Positions 1 through 6,147 of a DNA stretch of 6,246 bases are shown here, piece after piece. This DNA is from Paracoccaceae bacterium. GTDB taxonomy: Bacteria; Pseudomonadota; Alphaproteobacteria; Rhodobacterales; Rhodobacteraceae. Within the stretch, counting starts at the first letter, position 1, and every line of letters begins with the position of its first letter. A program made the translations under genes and the position numbers. The notes below the pieces were generated by a model that made no database searches, had not been told where the DNA came from, and saw nothing but the letters and a program-made list of their open reading frames with translations. Location: NCBI GenBank assembly GCA_026984895.1, contig JALSRF010000502.1:1-6246 (forward strand), given 5' to 3'.

Positions 1-5
1 AAATG

Positions 6-34
6 CCCCCCCGGAAACGCCCCCCCCCGAAACG
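6..34. repeat. C-tract / GAAACG tandem repeat
   Basis: Two copies of a C-run followed by GAAACG lie side by side: seven C's (6-12) then GGAAACG, and nine C's (20-28) then GAAACG ending at 34. They sit about 115 bp beyond the ureG stop. A GGGGG run at 45-49 could pair with either C-run. Homopolymers of this length are prone to slippage and to sequencing error. No gene is supported here: the short plus-strand reading frame through this part is low-complexity Pro/Arg. The window edge cuts the region, so more copies may lie outside. Confidence 0.6.
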
Positions 35-111
35 CCGGCCCGGCGGGGGTGTGCCCCGGGCGCGCCGCGCCGCCCGCGGCCAACCGGGGCGCGCGCCGGT
101 TCTGGCACGGC

Positions 112-139
112 CGCCGGCCGCCACAGCCGCCGGCCGGCG
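112..139 (-). terminator. GC-rich hairpin after ureG, possible terminator
   Basis: A perfect 9-bp inverted repeat (112-120 paired with 131-139, 10-nt loop) begins about 11 nt after the ureG stop codon on the transcribed strand. The position fits the end of the operon. No T-run follows the stem, so it is not a textbook intrinsic terminator. It could be a 3'-end stabiliser or work together with Rho. Such inverted repeats also arise by chance at this GC content, so confidence is limited. Confidence 0.35.
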
Positions 140-150
140 CCGCGCATCGC

Positions 151-774
151 TCAGGACGGCATCGAAAGCCCCCCGAGATCGGCGATGAGATCGATCACCG
201 CCTGCGTGCCGATGCCCCGGCGCAGTTCGGCCATGACCGCAGGACGACCGGCGCGCATCGTCTCGACATCGGCGCGGTAGCGATCCAGCGATACCCCCAC
301 ATGGGGCGCCAGATCGCATTTGTTCACCACCAGCAGGTCCGAGCGCGTCAGCGCCGCGCCGCCCTTGCGCGGAATGTCCTGGCCGGCGGCAACATCGATC
401 ACGTAGATCGTCAGGTCCACCAGTTCCGGGCTGAAGGTCGCGGCCAGGTTGTCGCCGCCGCTTTCGATCAGGATCAGTTCGAGATCGGGGAAGGCGGCCC
501 GCAGGTCGGCCACCGCCGCGAGGTTGATCGAGGCATCCTCGCGGATCGCCGTATGCGGGCAGCCGCCGGTTTCGACGGCGCGGATGCGCTCCAGCGCCAG
601 CACCTGGGCGCGCATCAGGTGTTCGGCGTCCTCGCGGGTGTAGATGTCATTGGTGATCACCGCCATCGACAGTTGCCGCGCCAGGCGGCGGCACAGCTGT
701 TCGCTCAGCGTGGTCTTGCCGCTGCCCACCGGGCCGCCGATGCCCACGCGCAGCGGGCCGTTTCGCAAGGTCAT
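151..774 (-). CDS. ureG: Urease accessory GTPase UreG
   Basis: UreG is the SIMIBI-class GTPase that binds nickel and, with UreD and UreF, drives its GTP-dependent insertion into apo-urease in the cytoplasm. The 207-residue product is the family's usual length. Visible motifs are the P-loop GPVGSGKT (residues 14-21), the invariant metal-binding Cys-Pro-His (72-74) within ETGGCPHTAIREDASIN, the ESGGDNL switch region (104-110) and the guanine-specificity motif NKCD (151-154). The ATG overlaps the ureF stop as ATGA, and a GAGGA ribosome-binding site lies 10 nt upstream, which fixes the start and implies translational coupling. It is the last gene of the operon. No anomaly is seen, and the identification is secure. 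Confidence 0.98.
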   Translation of the reverse strand: MTLRNGPLRVGIGGPVGSGKTTLSEQLCRRLARQLSMAVITNDIYTREDAEHLMRAQVLALERIRAVETGGCPHTAIREDASINLAAVADLRAAFPDLELILIESGGDNLAATFSPELVDLTIYVIDVAAGQDIPRKGGAALTRSDLLVVNKCDLAPHVGVSLDRYRADVETMRAGRPAVMAELRRGIGTQAVIDLIADLGGLSMPS

Positions 775-1418
775 GACCGAAACATCCTCGGTTGCAGGGT
801 TTCATGTTCGAGGCTGGCGATGTCGGCGGCAAGGGCGCAGCCGCCCAGGTCGTCGGTCGTCGCCTGCCCGGCCGCTTCGGCTGTCTGCCGGATCGCCGGC
901 GCAAGCCCCGCCAGAACCGCCTGCCCGGCGCTCTGGCCCAGCGGCACATGGCGCACGGCGACGCTCACCAGGTTGGCGGCAAAGGCCTGCAGGTAGAGCA
1001 GCAGCGTATCGCCAAGCGCCAGCCCGGCCGCGCGCGCCGCCGCCCCGGCCGCCACCGGCAGAGGCCAGGGCGGCAGGTTCATCTCGCCGCTTTCGCCAAG
1101 CGTGCGCGCAAAGGCCGCCCCCTGCGCCTGCGTTTCGGCCGCGCGTTCGGCCCCCGGGGCCAGCGCCAGCGCCAGTTCCGCCAGCGCCTGGCGTTCGGCG
1201 TCGTCGTCGCCCGCCCGCCAACTGGCGGCCAGCAGGATGGCATCGTTGCGCCCGGCGCCCTGTTCAAGCACCGCCGCCAGCCAGTCGGCCAGCTGTGCGG
1301 GCGCCCTGACCCGCCCCGCGGCGATCTCGCTTTCCAGCCCGTGCGACCAGGCAAAGCCGCCGGTCGGAAAGGCCGGGGAGAACCAGCGGTTGAGCTTCAG
1401 GAGGGTGTCGGCATCCAT
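771..1418 (-). CDS. ureF: Urease accessory protein UreF
   Basis: UreF is the all-helical accessory protein that bridges UreD and UreG in the urease activation complex and acts on UreG's GTPase cycle. The 215-residue product carries the family's marks: SPAFPTGGFAWSHGLE at residues 14-29, NDAILL near 58-63, ETQAQG at 95-100, LVSVAVRHVPLGQ at 150-162 and the conserved C-terminal tail HETLQPRMFRS at 205-215. I chose the ATG at 1418, not the in-frame TTG at 1430, because GAGGCG sits 4 nt before this ATG (GAGG is 6 nt before it) and the product then starts as UreFs usually do. The TTG alternative would add four residues and overlap ureE by 3 bp. The 3' end overlaps ureG as ATGA. The protein is rich in Ala, as expected for this GC content. 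Confidence 0.96.
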   Translation of the reverse strand: MDADTLLKLNRWFSPAFPTGGFAWSHGLESEIAAGRVRAPAQLADWLAAVLEQGAGRNDAILLAASWRAGDDDAERQALAELALALAPGAERAAETQAQGAAFARTLGESGEMNLPPWPLPVAAGAAARAAGLALGDTLLLYLQAFAANLVSVAVRHVPLGQSAGQAVLAGLAPAIRQTAEAAGQATTDDLGGCALAADIASLEHETLQPRMFRS

Positions 1419-1421
1419 CGC

Positions 1422-1430
1422 GCGCCTCAA
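1422..1430 (-). promoter_or_regulatory. ureF ribosome-binding site containing the ureE stop
   Basis: On the coding strand the ureE stop TGA is part of TTGAGGCGC, whose GAGGCG acts as the Shine-Dalgarno sequence for the ureF ATG at 1418. The same nine bases occur at the ureC-ureE junction. This site decides the ureF start in favour of the ATG over the TTG. Confidence 0.6.
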
Positions 1431-1906
1431 TGGCTGTGGCCATGGGTGCGCCCGTGCCCGTAGGCGCCGCCCTCGGGAGTGAAGGGCGCGCGCACCTCGC
1501 GCAGCTTGCCGCCCAGGGTTTCGACCATCTCGCGCAACACATGGTCGGGTGCGATCAGCAGCCGGTCGGGCAGGATCTGGCAGGGCGCGTGACGGTTGCC
1601 GACATGCCAGGCAAGCCGGGCCAGCGTGCGGGCAGCGTCGGCGGCCTCGGCCCCATCCGCCGCGGTGATCTCCAGCAGGGGTTCCTGGGCGGCGATCACC
1701 GCGATCAGCCGGCCGTCGGCCAGTTCGAACGCATCGCCCTGGGCCAGCGAAATCGCCTGCGCCAGATCGACCAGAAAACGTTCGCCCCGATCCGTGGTCA
1801 GCATCCTGCGGCGCACGAAGCGCGCCTCGTAGCCGAGGGTGACCCGATCGTGCGCGCCGGACCAGTCGCCGGCACGATGCAGGACACGGGCAACCGGGGC
1901 GGTCAT
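1427..1906 (-). CDS. ureE: Urease nickel metallochaperone UreE
   Basis: UreE is a dimeric cytoplasmic nickel chaperone that passes Ni(II) to the UreDFG-urease complex. The 159-residue product shows the usual two-part fold: an N-terminal peptide-binding-like half and a C-terminal metal-binding half. The metal-binding half contains AWHVGNRHAPCQ (residues 99-110; His101 matches the conserved dimer-interface nickel-ligand histidine) and DHVLREMVETLGG (121-133). The C-terminus is a short His tail, GHGRTHGHSH, with four histidines (151, 155, 157, 159). This is modest beside the long His runs of some UreEs, but it should still bind extra nickel. The ATG at 1906 is preceded by GAGGCG with 6 nt spacing and lies 10 nt after the ureC stop. 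It is separated from the next start by only 8 nt. Confidence 0.96.
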   Translation of the reverse strand: MTAPVARVLHRAGDWSGAHDRVTLGYEARFVRRRMLTTDRGERFLVDLAQAISLAQGDAFELADGRLIAVIAAQEPLLEITAADGAEAADAARTLARLAWHVGNRHAPCQILPDRLLIAPDHVLREMVETLGGKLREVRAPFTPEGGAYGHGRTHGHSH

Positions 1907-1911
1907 GCGCG

Positions 1912-1916
1912 GCGCC

Positions 1917-1920
<4 letters not shown>
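1912..1920 (-). promoter_or_regulatory. ureE ribosome-binding site containing the ureC stop
   Basis: TTGAGGCGC contains the TGA stop of ureC and, one base on, the GAGGCG Shine-Dalgarno sequence for ureE (ATG at 1906, 6 nt spacing). It is identical over nine bases to the ureE-ureF junction at 1422-1430. The arrangement suits re-initiation by the terminating ribosome. Confidence 0.6.
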
Positions 1921-3626
<1,706 letters not shown>

Positions 3627-3636
3627 TGGGGCTCCG

Positions 3637-4044
3637 TCAGTTCGCTTCGGCAAAGAAATACAGGTCCGTGATCCGGTCGCGGGTCAGGCGTCGCAGGCAG
3701 CCGAATTTCATCTCCGGCCGATCCGCCCCCGCGCGCAGCATGCTTTCCGCCGCGCAGGCGCGGTCCCGGAACGCGATCCAGGCGCGCTGCGCCGCGCGCA
3801 GTTGCTCCGAGACCGGGCGCTCGTGCGGCGGCACAAGCTGATCCAGACGGCGCGCCGCCGCCATCGCCAGATGCCAGGCGTCGTTCAGTTCGTGGTCGGC
3901 GCTCAGCCATTCCATTTCGGCGCAGCGCGCCGCCGCCTGGCCCGTCAGGTCGCCTTGCGCGCTGCAGTCCTGGGCGGCAAGGGGCGCGGGCGCCACCGGG
4001 GCGAGCGGCACCAGGGCGGCCAGCGCCAGGGCAAAGCGTTTCAT
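3637..4044 (-). CDS. Secreted LprI/DUF1311-like protein inside the urease operon
   Basis: The 135-residue product begins with a clear signal peptide: MKRF, a hydrophobic Ala/Leu/Val stretch, then a likely signal peptidase I site after LAA (about residue 24). The mature part has four cysteines (27, 41, 97, 116), probably forming two disulfides. The pattern C..EMEWLSADHELNDAW followed by LRAAQRAWIAFRDRACAAES is typical of the LprI N-terminal domain (DUF1311), a family that includes a mycobacterial lysozyme inhibitor. I infer a periplasmic protein; its role is unknown. The ATG overlaps the ureB stop as ATGA, is preceded by GGGAGAG, and the gene ends 10 nt before ureC, so it is translated within the operon. 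An exported protein among cytoplasmic urease genes is unexpected. I recall a dispensable orf136 of similar size in the Rhodobacter capsulatus ure cluster, but cannot confirm that it is related. Confidence 0.88.
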   Translation of the reverse strand: MKRFALALAALVPLAPVAPAPLAAQDCSAQGDLTGQAAARCAEMEWLSADHELNDAWHLAMAAARRLDQLVPPHERPVSEQLRAAQRAWIAFRDRACAAESMLRAGADRPEMKFGCLRRLTRDRITDLYFFAEAN

Positions 4045-4349
4045 CCGAGCTCTCCCATCACCTGCCCGTTGAACCCGAACACCCGGCGCGCCCCGCCGAT
4101 CGGCACCAGCGCCACCTCGCGCCGCTGGCCCGGCTCAAAGCGCACCGCGGTGCCCGCGGGGATGTCCAGCCGCATGCCGCGCGCCGCCGCGCGGTCGAAC
4201 GCCAGCGCCGCATTGGCCTCGGCAAAATGGAAATGACTGCCGACCTGCACCGGCCGGTCGCCGCCGTTGGCCACCTCCAGGACCAGCGCCTTGCGCCCGG
4301 CGTTCAGTTCGATCTCGCCCGCGGCGGGGAAAAGCTCTCCGGGGATCAT
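4041..4349 (-). CDS. ureB: Urease beta subunit UreB
   Basis: UreB is the small beta subunit that packs between UreC and UreA in the (UreABC)3 enzyme. The 102-residue product is of normal length and starts MIPGELFPAAGEIELNAG. It contains the conserved VQVGSHFHF (35-42 region), FDRAAARGMRLDIPAGTAVRFEPG (51-74) and the C-terminal GGARRVFGFNGQVMG. The reading frame stays open for 60 more codons upstream, but that part is an Arg/Gly shadow of the ureA repeat tail, so the ATG at 4349 is the true start. It overlaps the ureA stop as ATGA. The likely Shine-Dalgarno sequence, GAGGGCG, lies in the last repeat unit of ureA. Its own stop overlaps the LprI-like gene as ATGA. Confidence 0.98.
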   Translation of the reverse strand: MIPGELFPAAGEIELNAGRKALVLEVANGGDRPVQVGSHFHFAEANAALAFDRAAARGMRLDIPAGTAVRFEPGQRREVALVPIGGARRVFGFNGQVMGELG

Positions 4350-4732
4350 GACGCGCCCTCGCCCGTCGCACCCGCGCCCTCGCCCGTCGCACCCGCGCCC
4401 GTCGCGCCCGCGCCCGTCACGCCCGCGCCCGCGCGAATGGGGCGATGCACGGTCACCAGCTTGGTGCCGTCGGGAAAGGTCGCCTCGACCTGCACATCCG
4501 GGATCATCTCGGCCACGCCCTCCATGCACTGTTCGCGGGTCAGCACATGGGCGCCCGCCTCCATCAGATCGGCCACCGAGCGCCCGTCGCGCGCGCCCTC
4601 GACCACGAAATCGGTGATCAGCGCCACCGCCTCGGGGTGGTTGAGCCTGACCCCGCGCGCCAGCCGGGCGCGTGCCACCATCGCCGCAAGACTGATCAGC
4701 AGCTTGTCCTTTTCCCTCGGTGTCAGCTTCAT
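4346..4732 (-). CDS. ureA: Urease gamma subunit UreA with repeat tail
   Basis: UreA is the gamma subunit of urease. Residues 1-100 are a full canonical UreA: MKLTPREKDKLLISLAAMVA, then RGVRLNHPEAVALITDFVVEGARDG, GAHVLTREQCMEGVAEMIPDV and FPDGTKLVTVHRPI. The usual protein ends here at about 100 residues. This one continues for 28 residues of Gly/Ala/Thr repeat, read as GAGVT, GAGAT, GAGATGE, GAGATGE, GAS, which is probably disordered. The tail comes from tandem DNA repeats at 4353-4424. The ATG at 4732 has GAGGAAG 5 nt upstream and overlaps the stop of a possible small ORF as ATGA. The stop overlaps ureB. The core function is secure; whether the tail has a role is unknown. Confidence 0.97.
   Translation of the reverse strand: MKLTPREKDKLLISLAAMVARARLARGVRLNHPEAVALITDFVVEGARDGRSVADLMEAGAHVLTREQCMEGVAEMIPDVQVEATFPDGTKLVTVHRPIRAGAGVTGAGATGAGATGEGAGATGEGAS
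4353..4424 (-). repeat. In-frame tandem repeats at the 3' end of ureA
   Basis: Two identical 21-bp units (4353-4373 and 4374-4394) are followed by two 15-bp units (4395-4409 and 4410-4424) that differ from each other by one base and match the 21-bp unit without its six-base insert. A partial copy continues to about 4435. Every unit length is a multiple of three, so gain or loss of units changes the UreA tail length without shifting the frame. The 21-bp units contain GGGCGAGGGCGC, and the final one supplies the GAGGG just before the ureB ATG. Confidence 0.9.
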
Positions 4733-4920
4733 CGCCGCTTCCTCATCGCCTTTTCTCCGCGCCGCGGGGCTTCTTGCCCGGCTTTCTCTCCGGCTTCATC
4801 CGGCTTCATCCGGCATCCCGCAGGCCGCCCCGCAGGCCCCGGTCCCCCGCAGGCCCCGGCCCCTCGCCGCGATGGCCCCGCAGGCTGCCGCGGGGATCGC
4901 CCGGGGGCGTCCGGGGACAT
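4729..4920 (-). CDS. Possible small ORF between ureD and ureA
   Basis: An open frame of 63 codons starts at ATG 4920 and ends with TGA overlapping the ureA ATG as ATGA, the coupling seen elsewhere in this operon. The product has no recognisable domain: the first half is Pro/Gly/Arg-rich repeat (PAGPSRRGAGACGGPGPAG), and the end is charged (MKPDEAGEKAGQEAPRRGEKAMRKRR). No good ribosome-binding site precedes ATG 4920. An internal ATG at 4809 would give a 26-residue peptide. Stop-free frames of this size are common at this GC content and the region is full of short repeats, so it may be non-coding. It could act as a coupling leader peptide for ureA, but this is speculative. Confidence 0.25.
   Translation of the reverse strand: MSPDAPGRSPRQPAGPSRRGAGACGGPGPAGRPAGCRMKPDEAGEKAGQEAPRRGEKAMRKRR
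4791..4817 (-). repeat. 10-bp tandem repeat in the ureD-ureA spacer
   Basis: The plus-strand decamer cggcttcatc occurs twice without a gap (4791-4810) and is followed by a partial copy, cggcatc (4811-4817). On the coding strand this reads as repeated GATGAAGCCG. It lies about 60-85 nt upstream of the ureA start. Confidence 0.75.
4817..4885. repeat. Four copies of CCCGCAGGC
   Basis: The nonamer cccgcaggc occurs at 4817, 4829, 4846 and 4877, with spacings of 12, 17 and 31 bp. Copies two and three extend to the same longer match (ccccgcaggccccgg). The spacing is irregular, so this is a decayed local duplication rather than an organised array. Confidence 0.65.
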
Positions 4921-4935
4921 CCGGGGTGTCCGGGC
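4901..4935. repeat. 10-bp-period CCGGGG repeats after ureD
   Basis: Units beginning ccgggg occur at exactly 10-bp spacing (4901, 4911, 4921), followed by a partial unit at 4930-4935. They lie directly beyond the ureD hairpin. Together with the two other repeat families they fill most of the 219-bp ureD-ureA spacer. Confidence 0.65.
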
Positions 4936-4950
4936 CCGAAAAAACGGGCC
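4933..4950 (-). terminator. Hairpin directly after ureD (attenuator or processing site?)
   Basis: A perfect 6-bp inverted repeat, GGCCCG/CGGGCC, encloses a run of six T's on the coding strand and starts one base after the ureD stop codon. The T-run is in the loop rather than after the stem, so it does not look like a standard intrinsic terminator. It may be a partial terminator, an RNA-processing or a stability element that sets ureD level against ureABC. No second promoter is evident in the spacer. Confidence 0.35.
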
Positions 4951-4951
4951 T

Positions 4952-5830
4952 TCAGACCTGCCACAACCGCGGCACCGCAGCGCCCGGAAACCCCTCCAGC
5001 CAGCGCGCCAGCGCCGCTTTCAGTTCCATCAGGTCCGCGGCCAGCCAGCGCACCAGCAGCCGCCCGTCCCGGGCCGAGGCAGCGCCACGCAGCCCCGCCG
5101 CGCCCGCACCGCCGCCGGGCAGCAGGGCGCGCGCCCTTTCAAGCATGGCTTCGGCCCCGGGTGCAACCAGCACCATTGTCGCAAGCGCACGCGCGCCGTC
5201 AAGCAGCGCCGGATGCTGCCCCAGCGCCGCGATATCGCCCTCGAGGCGCAGCGCCTCGCCATGCAACAGCCGCCCGGCGCGGCGAATCCGCCAGTGGTCG
5301 GCCAGCCGGGCACGGCTGAGCGCCTCGCCCATTGCCCGGCGCCCGAGCACCAGCATTTCCAGCCCCAGAAAACGGGCATCCTGCGCCATGTCCACCTCCA
5401 GGCGACGGTCGAGCCCGGCCCCGTCGAACACGATCGTCTCCTGCGGCAGCCAGTCAAGGCGCGCCCCGCGCCCCAGTTCCACCCGGTTGCGGATCTCGGC
5501 CCGCCCGCCGGCGCTGCGGTAGAGCCGCTCGGCGGCCTGGGTGGTCAGCACCAGCCGCGCCCGCGCGCCAAGCGAAAGCTCGACAGCGAAACGATCGCCC
5601 CCGGTCAGCCCGCCGGCCGTATTGACCACCACCGCCAGCGGGGCGCCGCCCAGGGGGCTGGGCATCAGACAGCGCGCGCACCCCTCCTGGCGCAGCCGGC
5701 GCACCCCCTGAACACCAAAACCCAGAACCACGCGCCCACGCGCGCGCTGCGCCCGTGGCGTCGGCGGCGTCGGCTGCGCCCGCTGCGTCCGCGGCGCCGG
5801 ATCATCAAACGCCCGCTCCTGCCGTTGCAT
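4952..5830 (-). CDS. ureD: Urease accessory protein UreD (UreH)
   Basis: UreD is the scaffold that binds apo-urease and recruits UreF and UreG; nickel is thought to pass through it to the active site. The 292-residue product is of normal to slightly long size. Diagnostic motifs are VVNTAGGLTGGD (68-79), LTTQAAERLYRS (95-106), LDWLPQETIVFDGA (125-138), LGRRAMGE (162-169) and the terminal PRLWQV (287-292). The first ~32 residues are a low-complexity Pro/Gln/Arg/Thr stretch (RTQRAQPTPPTPRAQRARGR) before the conserved RVVLGF strand; this is variable in the family. The ATG at 5830 has a strong GGGAGGG 7 nt upstream. It is the first gene of the operon, separated from ureA by 219 bp of repeats instead of being tightly coupled like the rest. 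Confidence 0.96.
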   Translation of the reverse strand: MQRQERAFDDPAPRTQRAQPTPPTPRAQRARGRVVLGFGVQGVRRLRQEGCARCLMPSPLGGAPLAVVVNTAGGLTGGDRFAVELSLGARARLVLTTQAAERLYRSAGGRAEIRNRVELGRGARLDWLPQETIVFDGAGLDRRLEVDMAQDARFLGLEMLVLGRRAMGEALSRARLADHWRIRRAGRLLHGEALRLEGDIAALGQHPALLDGARALATMVLVAPGAEAMLERARALLPGGGAGAAGLRGAASARDGRLLVRWLAADLMELKAALARWLEGFPGAAVPRLWQV

Positions 5831-5837
5831 CCGGTTT

Positions 5838-5844
5838 CCCTCCC
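5838..5844 (-). promoter_or_regulatory. Strong ribosome-binding site of ureD
   Basis: GGGAGGG on the coding strand lies 7 nt before the ureD ATG, an ideal spacing. It settles the start codon and is the strongest such site in the operon, as expected for the first gene. Confidence 0.7.
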
Positions 5845-5912
5845 GGCTCCTGCGCCTTCGCCCGCTGCCGTTTCAGCCCACTGCCGGCGCCGGTGCGCAC
5901 GCCATGGGTTCA

Positions 5913-5938
5913 GACCTGTGGCGCGGACCTTTGGCGCG
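5913..5938 (-). repeat. 13-bp tandem repeat in the ureD leader
   Basis: Two adjacent 13-bp units, gacctgtggcgcg (5913-5925) and gacctttggcgcg (5926-5938), differ at one base. They lie just downstream of the predicted -10 element, so they would fall at the start of the leader RNA. Tandem half-sites at this position could bind a regulator, but I recognise no specific regulator consensus. Confidence 0.5.
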
Positions 5939-5953
5939 GGCCATGAGCGCAGG

Positions 5954-5982
5954 ATGTTGAATGGCTTCGCCGCCCTCGTCAA
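5954..5982 (-). promoter_or_regulatory. Predicted sigma70-type promoter for the ure operon
   Basis: On the minus strand, TTGACG (5982-5977) and CAACAT (5959-5954) are separated by exactly 17 bp, within one of the least GC-rich parts of the gap. The -35 element matches the consensus at five of six bases. The -10 matches at only three of six, which suits a weak or activator-dependent promoter. Transcription would start near 5947 and leave a leader of about 115 nt. I did not find a sigma54 (GG-N10-GC type) element that I would trust. Nitrogen control through NtrC is known for the urease genes of some relatives, but I cannot identify an NtrC site by eye. Confidence 0.4.
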
Positions 5983-6020
5983 GCACATGCGCCCGCCGGC
6001 CGGGCAATCGGACACTGGGG

Positions 6021-6103
6021 CGCGGGGGCGACGAGGCGACGGGAGTGACGGGGGCGACGAAGCGCGGGGGTGACGGTTGTGACGGTGGTGACGGGGGCAA
6101 CGG
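6021..6103 (-). promoter_or_regulatory. C-rich, G-poor 9-nt periodic region, possible Rho-loading site
   Basis: Over 6021-6100 the minus-strand transcript would be 45 C, 15 G, 13 U and 7 A, a threefold excess of C over G in a genome where the two are normally balanced. GACG on the plus strand (CGTC in the RNA) recurs at 6030, 6038, 6047, 6056, 6072, 6081 and 6090, mostly 9 nt apart. Regularly spaced pyrimidine-C pairs in unstructured C-rich RNA are the hallmark of Rho utilisation sites. The position, 45-130 nt after the stop of the upstream gene and before the ure promoter, fits a terminator that insulates the two transcripts. Confidence 0.4.
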
Positions 6104-6141
6104 GGCGCCCCCGGCCGCCGCGGGCGCCGCCGGTTCCGGCG
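6104..6141 (-). terminator. Two GC-rich inverted repeats after the upstream gene
   Basis: Beyond the stop at 6148 the transcribed strand has a 6-bp inverted repeat CGCCGG/CCGGCG with a 2-nt centre (6128-6141) and then a 7-bp one, GGCGCCC/GGGCGCC, with an 11-nt loop (6104-6110 and 6122-6128). The two share one base, so they would partly compete. No T-run follows. They may help end transcription of the upstream gene together with the C-rich stretch after them. Chance is a real alternative at this GC content. Confidence 0.3.
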
Positions 6142-6147
6142 CGGTTT

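Noticed and set aside
49..1463. Several long plus-strand frames opposite ureG and ureF
   Set aside because: They are low-complexity Arg/Pro/Gln products caused by high GC; the minus strand encodes intact, motif-rich UreG and UreF.
4041..4529. 162-residue version of UreB starting at 4529
   Set aside because: The extra 60 residues are an out-of-frame reading of ureA and its repeats (Arg/Gly/Asp); the canonical start MIPGELF at 4349 has ATGA coupling.
4817..4885. CRISPR-like array in the ureD-ureA spacer
   Set aside because: The repeats are only 9 bp, the spacing is irregular (12, 17 and 31 bp), and no cas gene is present.
4227..6073. Long plus-strand frames of 431 and 542 codons opposite ureA and ureD
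   Set aside because: They run across gene boundaries, promoter and repeats without change in character and consist of Ser/Pro/Arg/Gln-rich sequence, as expected for shadow frames.
5665..6100. Minus-strand frames of 116 and 75 codons upstream of and overlapping ureD
   Set aside because: They are Arg- or Pro/Ser-rich, lie over the promoter and C-rich region or out of frame with ureD, and show no conserved motif.
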